From contig JAQTYQ010000009.1 in assembly GCA_028688225.1 (NCBI GenBank), positions 1 through 64,000 on the forward strand: 64,000 nt of DNA, given 5' to 3'. The translations under genes and the position numbers were made by a program. The notes beneath the pieces were generated by a model. It was not told where the DNA came from. It ran no database searches and was given only the letters and a program-made list of their open reading frames with translations. Of this stretch, positions 36,844 to 43,789 are shown piece by piece (the first letter of the stretch is position 1; each line of letters begins with the position of its first letter). The stretch comes from Opitutaceae bacterium. GTDB lineage: Bacteria; Verrucomicrobiota; Verrucomicrobiia; Opitutales; Opitutaceae.

Positions 36844-37057
36844 GGTCGCTGGTAATACGCCGGTGGCGGCTGTATCCCTCGGCAAATTCTCCGCCGCGGT
36901 GGCAAAAAAATACCCGCCGGTATTTTTGAACCGGCGGGCGCACCTTGCGGGTTTGCCTGGCAGTCTCCGTAGCCCGCATATCCTCTGATGCCCGCTACGG
37001 CGGTGGTCGCCGCAAGCGGAGGCGCACCGCTTCGGCGGAAAGCGTTAAAGATGAGGG
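36844..37057. other. Spacer with small inverted repeats in the copper operon
   Basis: Contains AAATACC-CGCC-GGTATTT near 36906 and a loose inverted pair CGTAGCCCGC/GCCCGCTACG near 36968-37000. No gene. Could attenuate transcription between the Cys-rich peptide gene and the downstream operon. Confidence 0.4.
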
Positions 37058-37288
37058 CTAGGTTTTTGCCTTTTTGGTGGCCATGGCCGCGCAGCCGCAT
37101 TTCTGGCTGTGCTTGCAGACCGCGGGAGTCTGTTTTTTGTCGGTGGTGTCGGCCTTGGCCGGGGCGGCGGTTTGCGCCGGCGGCCGGAGCCGGTTTATCC
37201 AGTACTCGGCGCCGGGGCCGGCGCGGAGGGCCGGAGCGGCAAGGAAGATGACCGCCGGGAGGGCGAGCAGGGCATGGAATGTCTTCAT
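37058..37288 (-). CDS. Small exported Cys/Lys-rich peptide, first gene of the copper operon
   Basis: 76 residues with a signal peptide (MKTFHALLALPAVIFLAAPA) and a mature part of about 53 residues ending 'AVCKHSQKCGCAAMATKKAK'. Three cysteines (CX5CXC), a histidine and a methionine near the C-terminus suggest a soft-metal ligand set. It precedes the DUF3347-like gene by 214 bp and shares its strand, so it is probably the first gene or a leader gene of the efflux operon. I do not recognise a named family. Clear signal peptide, coding-type third-position GC and context support a real gene. Confidence 0.65.
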   Translation of the reverse strand: MKTFHALLALPAVIFLAAPALRAGPGAEYWINRLRPPAQTAAPAKADTTDKKQTPAVCKHSQKCGCAAMATKKAKT

Positions 37289-37383
37289 GGTGGGGAGGGT
37301 TTAGCGGGTGAATGGAGGTTCGACTGAACAGCACCGGGTAATACGCCGCCCATGCCGCCACCCCCTCGAAAATGCAGGGCGGC

Positions 37384-37421
37384 TGCCAGATTGATGATCC
37401 GATCGGATCATCAATCTGGCA
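37384..37421. repeat. 38-bp TGCCAGATTGAT palindrome, copy 1
   Basis: TGCCAGATTGATGATCCGA and its complement form a perfect 38-bp palindrome. Two further copies lie at 48510-48547 and 48600-48637. Here it lies upstream of the copper operon's first gene and downstream of the amidotransferase-like gene. Confidence 0.85.
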
Positions 37422-37470
37422 AAACACCGCGGCCAGCCGCAGCAACCTTGCTCGCCAAACTGGCGGCGAT

Positions 37471-38190
37471 TCACCGCGCGCCGAACTCTGTCGCCGCCCG
37501 CACGAAAGCCGTGATCAGCGGATGGTGCTCGCCGCGTAGCGCGGAGCGTTCGGGCTGGAAAAGCGTGCCGATGAAAAACGGGTGCGCCGGCAGTTCACCG
37601 GCGCGCACCTCGCCCGCCTCGTCAAAGCCGGTGAACCGCAGGCCGGCCGCCTCGAGTCGGCCGCGCCACGCCGGATTGGGACCGTAGTTGCAATGGTAGT
37701 CTTCCGTGGCCGGCTTTCCACCGAAGAGGGTGTGCAGGCGGCTGCCGGGCGTGAAGGTGATGGCACTGGTTTTTTCCACCAGCGAGCACGCCAGTCGTGT
37801 GACCACGAGTTCGGGCGCGCCGGGATTGGTCTCGGCGTGATCCGCGGTCCGCGCGCCGCAGACGTGGCGGACAAACTCGATCAGCGCGTGTTGAAATCCG
37901 CCGCAGGTGCCGAGGAAAGGGCGGCCCGTCTCGCGGGCGAAGCGGATGGCTTCAAGGGCGCCGGCCATGCTGGCATAGGGGCCGCCAGGGACCGCCCACA
38001 CCGCGTGACAGCTGGCAAGCTCGGCCGCAGCGTCGCGAATCGCGGCCGTGGGTATCCAGACTTCCTCCACCGTCACGCCAACTTCGGTGCCGGCAAGGGC
38101 AAGCGCGCGCGGAATGGCGCGATGGGCGAGGACCGCGTCGGAGCGGTCGCCCACGAGGGCCACGCGGATGGTGAAGAGGCCCGGCTTCAT
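37471..38190 (-). CDS. Class I glutamine amidotransferase-like protein (CTP synthase C-terminal-related)
   Basis: 239-residue stand-alone GATase-like domain. It has the nucleophile elbow 'PFLGTCGGFQHALIEFVRH' (Cys in GTCGG), 'VWAVPGGPYASMAGALEA' for the oxyanion region and a late 'FFIGTLFQPERSAL' strand. It corresponds to proteins annotated as 'CTP synthase C-terminal region-related', which lack the synthase domain; the substrate is unknown. The His-Glu pair of true GATases ('HPE') is not clearly kept, the corresponding place reading 'LFQPERS'. ATG 38190 overlaps the stop of the upstream EamA gene by 4 nt (ATGA), implying translational coupling and a shared pathway. Confidence 0.75.
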   Translation of the reverse strand: MKPGLFTIRVALVGDRSDAVLAHRAIPRALALAGTEVGVTVEEVWIPTAAIRDAAAELASCHAVWAVPGGPYASMAGALEAIRFARETGRPFLGTCGGFQHALIEFVRHVCGARTADHAETNPGAPELVVTRLACSLVEKTSAITFTPGSRLHTLFGGKPATEDYHCNYGPNPAWRGRLEAAGLRFTGFDEAGEVRAGELPAHPFFIGTLFQPERSALRGEHHPLITAFVRAATEFGAR

Positions 38191-39143
38191 GCCCCCTCCG
38201 GCACCTTGGCCGGCTCCAGCATCAGGCGGCCTTGGGACGGCGGGGACGGACGGCTGTGCTGCGTGGTGATGATCGCCACCGAGACGACGATCACCGCCGC
38301 GGCGGCGAGCGTGCGCGTCGTGACGGGCTCGCCGAGAATGAGCCAGCCGAGAAAAACGGCGACGATGGGATTGACGTAGGCGTAGGTCGAGACGCGGGCC
38401 GGCGTGCTGTTTTTCATGAGCCAGACAAAGGTGGAGAATCCCACCAGCGAACCCACGGCGATCAGGTAGGCAAACGCCAGCCACGAGCGCCCGGAGATGG
38501 TGGCAGGAGAGAACCCGGTCAGATCGCCGTGCGCCCAGGCTGCCAGCATGAGCGCCATTCCGCCGCAGAGCATCTGCAGGGCGGAGGCCGTGAGCGGTTC
38601 GGCCGGTGCGCGCACGCGCCGGCCATAGATCGAGCCGAAAGCCCAGAACATGCACCCGGCGAGGATGGCGATCACGCCGCCCCGATTAAGCCCGCCCGCC
38701 GCGGCGTTTTCCCACGGTGCGGCCAGCCAGGCCACGCCGGCGAAGCCCAGCAGCAGGCCGACTCCGGTCAGCAGGGTGGGACGGTGCCCGCCGCGCCACG
38801 CCCACTCCGTGAGCACCATCATCAACGGCTGGGAACCGATGATGAGCGCCGTGAGCCCCGACGGGATGTATTGCTCCGCCCAGGCCACGAGGCCGTTGCC
38901 GCCGAGCAGGAGAAAGGTGCCGACGACCGCGTTGTCCCGCCACTGGCGCGCCGTGACCCGGAAGCCGCGGCTTCCGGCCAGCCAGCCGGCCAGCAGGCCG
39001 CCGGCCACAAGGAAACGCGCGCCTGCCATCAGGAACGGCGGCAGCGTCTCGACCGCGACCCGGATGCCGAGGTACGTGCTGCCCCAGACCAGATAGATGG
39101 TGGCGAAGGCAAGGACGAACGCGGTGCGGGACGGCGAGGTCAT
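38187..39143 (-). CDS. EamA/DMT-family inner-membrane exporter
   Basis: 318 residues with ten hydrophobic segments in two EamA halves ('YLVWGSTYLGIRVAVETLPP' at the start, 'STYAYVNPIVAVFLGWLILG' near the end). Closest in style to YedA/RhaT-like metabolite exporters; the substrate is probably an amino acid or similar metabolite. ATG 39143 begins the protein (MTSPSRTAFVLAF); the longer track start has no support. It is coupled by ATGA to the amidotransferase-like gene. Downstream genes on the same strand belong to families often seen with MocR regulators. Confidence 0.88.
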   Translation of the reverse strand: MTSPSRTAFVLAFATIYLVWGSTYLGIRVAVETLPPFLMAGARFLVAGGLLAGWLAGSRGFRVTARQWRDNAVVGTFLLLGGNGLVAWAEQYIPSGLTALIIGSQPLMMVLTEWAWRGGHRPTLLTGVGLLLGFAGVAWLAAPWENAAAGGLNRGGVIAILAGCMFWAFGSIYGRRVRAPAEPLTASALQMLCGGMALMLAAWAHGDLTGFSPATISGRSWLAFAYLIAVGSLVGFSTFVWLMKNSTPARVSTYAYVNPIVAVFLGWLILGEPVTTRTLAAAAVIVVSVAIITTQHSRPSPPSQGRLMLEPAKVPEGA

Positions 39144-39230
39144 GGTCGAGGGCTTGGTCTTGAGGCAGGTCACAGAGGACACGGAGGATGCACCGGGCCT
39201 GATTCAGGCCGTCGGATTCCGAAGGACCGC

Positions 39231-39301
39231 GTAGCAGCCGAGGTAACGAGGCTGGGGGCTGGCCACCCGCTTTCCACCAGCCTCCTGACGTCGGCTGCTA
39301 C
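39231..39301 (-). repeat. 71-bp asymmetric palindrome, copy 3 (inverted)
   Basis: Arm B is on the left and arm A on the right, so the unit is inverted relative to copies 1 and 2; length again exactly 71 bp. On the right, CCCGACTGCAT gives the conserved TGCAGTCG flank on the other strand. It lies in the intergenic region between the pfpI-like gene and the EamA exporter gene. Confidence 0.85.
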
Positions 39302-39408
39302 ACCCGACTGCATAGATCCGGCTGGGCGCACGAAGGGCGCCGGGTTCGTCCCTTGTGATTTGGCGACCTCCATGCCGCCTCTGTGATCTCTGTGCCGAGC
39401 GGTTTTGC

Positions 39409-40008
39409 TCACGTTGGATCGGGTTGCGCGAAGCGTCCGTACTCCATGTGGCGCATGGTCTGCTCCGCCACGGCGGAACCGAGCAGGCGGGCTACTACAT
39501 GCAGCGAGCAGTCAATGCCGGCGCTGATGCCGGCGGCGGTGAGGATTTTCCCGTTGTCGTGGAAACGCTGGCTGGGGTCGATGGCGGCCACGGGCGCGAG
39601 TTCGCGCAAGAGGTCGAGCGCGCCGTGATGGGTGGTGGCGCGGAGGCCGTCGAGGAGGCCCGCCTTGGCCAGCAGCAGCGCCCCCGTGCAGACCGACATG
39701 ACGATTTCGGCCCGCTGCGCCCGGGTGCGGATCCACTCGATCAGCGCCGGGCGCTTCAGCAGCGCCCGCGTGCCGAAGCCGCCCGGCACCACCAGCACAT
39801 CGGGCGGTGGCGTCGATTCAAGGGTGTGGTCGGGCACGATCTTCAAGCCGTTGACGGCGCGCACCGTGCCGGGGCTCTCGGCGATGGTGAAGGTGTTCCA
39901 AGCCGTGTGCTCGTGCAGCTGATCGGTGACGGCGAACACTTCAAACGGCCCGGCAAAGTCGAGCACCTCGACGTCGTCGAAGATCAGGATGGCGGTGTTG
40001 CGGCGCAT
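39409..40008 (-). CDS. DJ-1/PfpI-family protein
   Basis: 199 residues of the class I GATase/DJ-1 superfamily. The nucleophile Cys is in 'IVMSVCTGALLLAKAGLLDG', preceded by 'PPDVLVVPGGFGTRAL' and followed by 'ATTHHGALDLL' and 'AAGISAGIDCSLHVVARLLG'. It is closest to the amidase/isonitrile hydratase-like and AraC N-domain subgroup (the 'TAAGISAGIDxxLHxV' motif), so a hydrolase or hydratase of a small metabolite is likely. Start at ATG 40008 (MRRNTAILIFDDVEVLDFAG); the ORF track runs further through a CU-rich tract. No Shine-Dalgarno is seen. Confidence 0.82.
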   Translation of the reverse strand: MRRNTAILIFDDVEVLDFAGPFEVFAVTDQLHEHTAWNTFTIAESPGTVRAVNGLKIVPDHTLESTPPPDVLVVPGGFGTRALLKRPALIEWIRTRAQRAEIVMSVCTGALLLAKAGLLDGLRATTHHGALDLLRELAPVAAIDPSQRFHDNGKILTAAGISAGIDCSLHVVARLLGSAVAEQTMRHMEYGRFAQPDPT

Positions 40009-40115
40009 GGGAGGAAGAGAAAGCGAGGGTGAAGGTGTAAAGGAGTGGAAAGCGCGGAGGAAGCAAGGAGCAGGAGGTGGTCTGGCCTGCTCCTTGCTCC
40101 GCTCGGCGACCCGCC
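40009..40115 (-). repeat. Opposed purine/pyrimidine heptamer-like tracts before the pfpI-like gene
   Basis: On the sense (minus) strand a purine-rich segment (GAGCGGAGCAAGGAGCAGG, about 40086-40115) is followed by its inverted pyrimidine-rich partner (CCTGCTCCTTGCTTCCTCC) and more CU-rich sequence up to the ATG. Approximate 7-nt periodicity. Confidence 0.5.
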
Positions 40116-40139
40116 GGGAGCCGGTTCTGGCAGGAGGCG

Positions 40140-41642
40140 TCACAGTTGCGCCTTGGCCAGATCGCCCACCGTCCGGAGCGCGGCGTCGATCTCCGCGGTC
40201 CACGGGATGGCGCAGTTCATCCGCAGGCAGTTGTGGTAGCGGTCCTTGACCGAGAACAGCGGACCGGGTGCGGTGTTGATGCGGTGCTTGAGCGCGTCGG
40301 CGTGGAGCTTGAGCGTATTGACGCCGGCGGGAAATTCGACCCAGAGAATCATGCTGCCCTGCGGGCGGCTGAACCGGGTGCCGGCGGGAAAATAACGCGC
40401 GATGGCCTGCGAAAACAGATGCATCTGGTTTTGGTAGGCGCGACGGATGGAACGGAGGTGATGATCGTAGCCGCCGTCGCGCAGGAAGTCGGCGAGCACC
40501 TTTTGCAGCACCGTGGGGGTGCCGATGGTATTGGTGAATTTCAGGTGGCGCACGCGCTCGAACTGGCGGCCGGGCGCCGTCCAGCCGATGCGGAAGCCGG
40601 GCGCGAGCGTCTTGCCGAATGAGGAGCACAGCATGACGAGCCCGTCGGTGTCCCAGGCCTTGAGCGGCTTGGGGCGGCGGTCGTAAAACTGCAGGTCGCC
40701 GTAGATGTCATCCTCGATCGCCGGCACGCCATAATCGGCGAGCAGGCGGTAGAGCCGCTCCTTCTTCGCGTCCGGCATGCAGGAGCCGAGCGGATTCTGG
40801 AAACTGGGCATGACGAGGACGGCCTTGATGTCGTTCTGCTCGAAAGCGGAGCCCAGGGCATCGAGACAGATGCCTTCGCGCGGATCGGTCGGAATCTCGA
40901 GCGCCTTGAGATTGAGGCTCTGGATGATGTCGAGAAATCCGAAATAAGCGGGGGTCTCCAGCGCCACGATGTCGCCGGGCCGGGTGACGGCGCGCAGGCA
41001 GAGATTGAGGGCCTCGGTGCAGCCGATGGTGATGACCAGCTCGTGGTGATGCAAGGGGGCGCCGGCGAGCAGGTAGCGCCGGGCGATCTCGCGGGCGAGC
41101 GGTTCATACGTCCAATTCATCGCATACCGGCCGACCAGGGTCGGATCGCTCCGGGCGACGGACCCGAGCAGCCGGGCGAGCTTCCGGGTGGGGAAAAGCG
41201 AATGATGAGGGCAGGCGGTGGCGAACGGCACGTAGTTCGCGTCCAGCGCCCGCTCCCGCATCCGCGCCGTCAGGTCGTCAAGGCTCACGTAGGCGGGCCG
41301 GGCCATGGGTCGGGCCATGCGCGGCTCCGGCACGCTGAGCAACGGCCGCGGCCGCACATAGTAGCCGCTTTGGGGCCGCGCCTCGAGGTAGCCGCGGTTC
41401 TCGAGCAGGGTATAGGCCTGCAGCACGGTGGAGATGCTCACGCCGCGCTGGAGCGACATGCGCCGCACCGACGGCACGCGATGACCCGGCCGCAGGGTGT
41501 CCTGCTCGATGAGCCGTTGCAGCGACGCGGCCAGTCCGGCGTACAGCGGCTGATCCGCCGCGCTCTTGCCGGCGGGCGGAGGGGCGGCGGTGGCGCCGCG
41601 GGAAACCGGCGCGGGCGCGGAGGCGAGGAGGGGTGGGGTCAT
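40140..41642 (-). CDS. MocR-type transcriptional regulator (GntR HTH plus aminotransferase domain)
   Basis: 500 residues. A Pro/Ala-rich start is followed by a GntR winged helix (about 30-100: 'PLYAGLAASLQRLIEQDTLR', 'RRMSLQRGVSISTVLQAYTL') and a class I aminotransferase fold with 'ITIGCTEALNLCLRAVTRPG', 'MPSFQNPLGSCMP', 'AIEDDIYGDLQF' and the PLP lysine in 'SSFGKTLAPGFRIGW'. MocR proteins sense PLP or amino compounds and usually control a neighbouring gene. ATG 41642 (MTPPLLAS). Candidate operator near 41709-41727. Neighbours (EamA, PfpI, PhzF, GNAT) are common MocR partners. Confidence 0.9.
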   Translation of the reverse strand: MTPPLLASAPAPVSRGATAAPPPAGKSAADQPLYAGLAASLQRLIEQDTLRPGHRVPSVRRMSLQRGVSISTVLQAYTLLENRGYLEARPQSGYYVRPRPLLSVPEPRMARPMARPAYVSLDDLTARMRERALDANYVPFATACPHHSLFPTRKLARLLGSVARSDPTLVGRYAMNWTYEPLAREIARRYLLAGAPLHHHELVITIGCTEALNLCLRAVTRPGDIVALETPAYFGFLDIIQSLNLKALEIPTDPREGICLDALGSAFEQNDIKAVLVMPSFQNPLGSCMPDAKKERLYRLLADYGVPAIEDDIYGDLQFYDRRPKPLKAWDTDGLVMLCSSFGKTLAPGFRIGWTAPGRQFERVRHLKFTNTIGTPTVLQKVLADFLRDGGYDHHLRSIRRAYQNQMHLFSQAIARYFPAGTRFSRPQGSMILWVEFPAGVNTLKLHADALKHRINTAPGPLFSVKDRYHNCLRMNCAIPWTAEIDAALRTVGDLAKAQL

Positions 41643-41708
41643 GGCATTGGCGGGAAAGAATAGCACGGTGCCGCCCCCTCGGGCAGCAACAGTGACGGAA
41701 GATTGAGG

Positions 41709-41727
41709 CCGGTACAGTTTCATGAAG
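41709..41727. promoter_or_regulatory. Possible MocR operator
   Basis: CCGGTACAGTTTCATGAAG lies 67 bp upstream of the MocR start. Read on the minus strand it contains ACTGTACCGG, similar to sites before other MocR-controlled genes. Only one clear copy is present, so the call is tentative. Confidence 0.3.
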
Positions 41728-42097
41728 CAGGTGCTGTGACCATCACAATTCTCGATGCTGCCACTGACGGACAACACGTGGTGGCGTTAGTCTCTGTCCA
41801 TGAGCACCAATATTTCCGAAACCCGGACCCGCCGGCGTCGGATGGGGGCACAGGGCGGCGAACCGGCGCTCTGAGCGCAGGACGACCTGGAGCATGCGGT
41901 GTCCGTTCCAGGCGCTGCTGCAGGCGCTGAGATTGCCGGAGACTTCCAGCAGATCGGAAGATTCACCGCCCGGTTGTCCGACCCCGACGAAGGCGCCCAT
42001 CGATGCCCGCGAGCTCCCGCCCTGGAGACCGTTTTCGCCGCGATTCTAGCCCGGTTATTTCACACCCACAATGAGCTCCTCGGACAGTCTGCAAATT

Positions 42098-42172
42098 GGA
42101 GCGGCGACGCCCCCGTCGCCGTTCTGCTGGGCCGCAGAACGAGGGAACGCGCGACGAGGGCGTCGCGTCCCC
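42098..42172. repeat. Triple-hairpin repeat
   Basis: Three consecutive stems, GGCGACG-CCCC-CGTCGCC, GTTCTGC...GCAGAAC and GCGACG-AGGG-CGTCGC, in 75 bp flanked by GGAGC...GTCCCC. It resembles the double-hairpin family in style but has one more stem. Confidence 0.5.
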
Positions 42173-42206
42173 ATGAAAAATCCGGGCTAGGCCCGGCCGG
42201 CCCGCC

Positions 42207-42229
42207 GTTTGCGCGGCGCAACGGCGGGC
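42207..42229 (-). terminator. GC-rich hairpin directly after the phzF-like gene
   Basis: A 10-bp stem (GCCCGCCGTT/AACGGCGGGC) begins right after the stop codon on the minus strand. There is no T-tract, so termination is only possible, not assured. Confidence 0.4.
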
Positions 42230-43030
42230 TCAGACGTTCAATTCGCCGCGGAGATAGAGGACGGCGCGGCCGGCGATCTTCACCCGGTCGCCGGCAACGG
42301 TGCAGCACAGTCTGCCGCCGCGCGCAGAGACCTGGCGGGCCTGGAGGACGGTTTTCCCGATGCGGGCGGCCCAGTAGGGCGCAAGGGCGCAGTGCGCCGA
42401 ACCGGTGACAGGATCCTCCGGCACCCCGCTTTGCGGGGCAAAGAAGCGGGAGACGAAGTCACAATCCTCCCCGCCGGGAGCGGTCACGATCAGTCCGCGC
42501 CGCCCGGCGGCGGCGACCTGAGCCAGGTCGGGACGCACGGCGCGCACCGAGGCGGCGTCGGGCAGCACGGCAAAGAGGTCAAACTTGGAATGGCCGAGCC
42601 AACGCGGAGTCTGCCCGAGGGCGGCAGCCACGGCGCGGGTTGCGGCGGCATCGGCGCCCGGTGTGGGCGGCGTAGCAGGAAAATTGAGTTCGATCAGGCC
42701 ATCATCCATGAGTGCCACCGGCAGCGGACCGCTGCGCGAGTCGAACACCACACGGTGGCCCGCCTGCCCCAGTTGATTGAAGAGCGCAAACGCGGCGGCC
42801 AGGGTGGCATGGCCGCACAGGTCGATCTCGATGGCGGGTGTGAACCAGCGAAGATGAAAACGATCCGCGCTGGTCCGGACGAAAAAGGCGGTTTCGGCCA
42901 GCCCGTTTTCGCAGGCGATCTGCTGCATGACGTCGTCCGGCAACCAGTGCGCGAGCGGCACCACGCCGGCGGGATTGCCCGAGAACACCCGGTCGGCGAA
43001 AGTGTCGATCCAGAGAAAGGGAAGGATCAT
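42230..43030 (-). CDS. PhzF-family epimerase/isomerase-like protein
   Basis: 266 residues with the diaminopimelate-epimerase-like fold. Motifs are 'IDTFADRVFSGNPAGVVPL', 'ENGLAETAFFV', 'RWFTPAIEIDLCGHATLAAA' and 'EDPVTGSAHCALAPYWA'. The conserved glutamate of PhzF is present in 'NGLAETAF'. Most genomic members are not in phenazine clusters and have unknown substrates; no other phz gene is here. ATG 43030 (MILPFLWIDTF) is preceded by the CU-rich string TTGCTCTCCCTCC rather than a Shine-Dalgarno. Confidence 0.88.
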   Translation of the reverse strand: MILPFLWIDTFADRVFSGNPAGVVPLAHWLPDDVMQQIACENGLAETAFFVRTSADRFHLRWFTPAIEIDLCGHATLAAAFALFNQLGQAGHRVVFDSRSGPLPVALMDDGLIELNFPATPPTPGADAAATRAVAAALGQTPRWLGHSKFDLFAVLPDAASVRAVRPDLAQVAAAGRRGLIVTAPGGEDCDFVSRFFAPQSGVPEDPVTGSAHCALAPYWAARIGKTVLQARQVSARGGRLCCTVAGDRVKIAGRAVLYLRGELNV

Positions 43031-43155
43031 GGAGGGAGAGCAAGCCCGGGTGGCAGGTGGCGCAAGCCGGACCACGCTGTGCCAGTCGGATTTCTGCTAC
43101 GCTGCACCCCCGCCATGCTCCCGGGCGGGAAAACGCGACGGGCGGGCGGCCCGGA

Positions 43156-43632
43156 TCAACGGTACTGCGCGAGCGCCGGGCCGGTCAGGCGGCAGATGCG
43201 CCATGCATGCATCTCGACGGCGCCGAGCTTCCGGTAAAATCCCCTGGCCGGCTCGTTCCAGTCGAGCACGGTCCATTCCATCCGCCCGCAGCCGCGGGCG
43301 TTGGCCAGTTTCGCGCAATGCAGCAACAGCGCCTTGCCGACGCCATGGCCACGCAGCGCCGGTTCGACGAAGAGATCCTCGAGATAAAGGCCGGGTCGGG
43401 CGAGGAACGTCGAGTAGTTATGAAAAAAGACCGCAAACCCGGCGGGCCGGCCCCGCCAGTGCGCGAGCAGGCACTCGGCCGCCGGCCGGCCCTGCGCGGG
43501 AAACAGGGTGGCGCGCAACCGTTCCTCGGAGGCCTCGACCTCGGGCAACAGTTTTTCGTAGGCGGCGAGGCCGCGGATGAATTGCAGGATGACGGGAAGG
43601 TCAGCGGCAGTGGCGGAGCGGATGTCAATCAT
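43156..43632 (-). CDS. GNAT-family N-acetyltransferase
   Basis: 158 residues with a complete GNAT fold. It begins 'MIDIRSATAADLPVILQFIR'; motif A is 'YLEDLFVEPALRGHGVGKAL' with the acetyl-CoA pyrophosphate loop RGHGVG; motif B is 'WTVLDWNEPARGFYRKLGA'. This subgroup resembles diamine/thialysine acetyltransferases (the 'LDWNxPAxxFYxxxGA' ending). ATG 43632. Same strand as the phzF-like gene, 125 bp upstream of it, so probably co-transcribed. Confidence 0.88.
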   Translation of the reverse strand: MIDIRSATAADLPVILQFIRGLAAYEKLLPEVEASEERLRATLFPAQGRPAAECLLAHWRGRPAGFAVFFHNYSTFLARPGLYLEDLFVEPALRGHGVGKALLLHCAKLANARGCGRMEWTVLDWNEPARGFYRKLGAVEMHAWRICRLTGPALAQYR

Positions 43633-43789
43633 GGCGAGACCTGTTTCAAAGCCCGGATGCCCCTCAAGTCCATCGCGCAAAACTACGGGTCAACCGGGGC
43701 AGGCCGGAAGGGCGCCCCGGAAATCCCCTGACGCACTGGGGCCGACAGCGGGGTTGCACTGCCGGTAGCCACCGGTTATCCCGGGCAGT

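Larger units (their letters stand above)
41643..42229. other. Non-coding region upstream of the MocR gene
   Basis: About 590 bp. It holds the possible operator, a 24-codon plus-strand ORF at 41800-41874 (MSTNISETRTRRRRMGAQGG...), a run of three hairpins (42098-42172) and a GCCCGCCGTT...AACGGCGGGC stem just after the phzF-like stop. The divergent gene that a MocR regulator would normally control is missing or reduced to this short ORF. ORFs 41703-41930 and 41899-42408 lack motifs. Confidence 0.4.

Noticed and set aside
41800-41874. 24-codon ORF MSTNISETRTRRRR...
   Set aside because: Reasonable start context but too short and unrecognised; kept only as a note under the non-coding region because it may be the remnant of the MocR target.
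41899-42408. Plus-strand ORF between mocR and the phzF-like gene
   Set aside because: Runs through the triple-hairpin repeat and antisense into the phzF-like gene; no domain recognised.
42230-43030. Possible phenazine biosynthesis locus
   Set aside because: Only a PhzF-family gene is present; this family is widespread outside phenazine clusters and no other phz gene is nearby.
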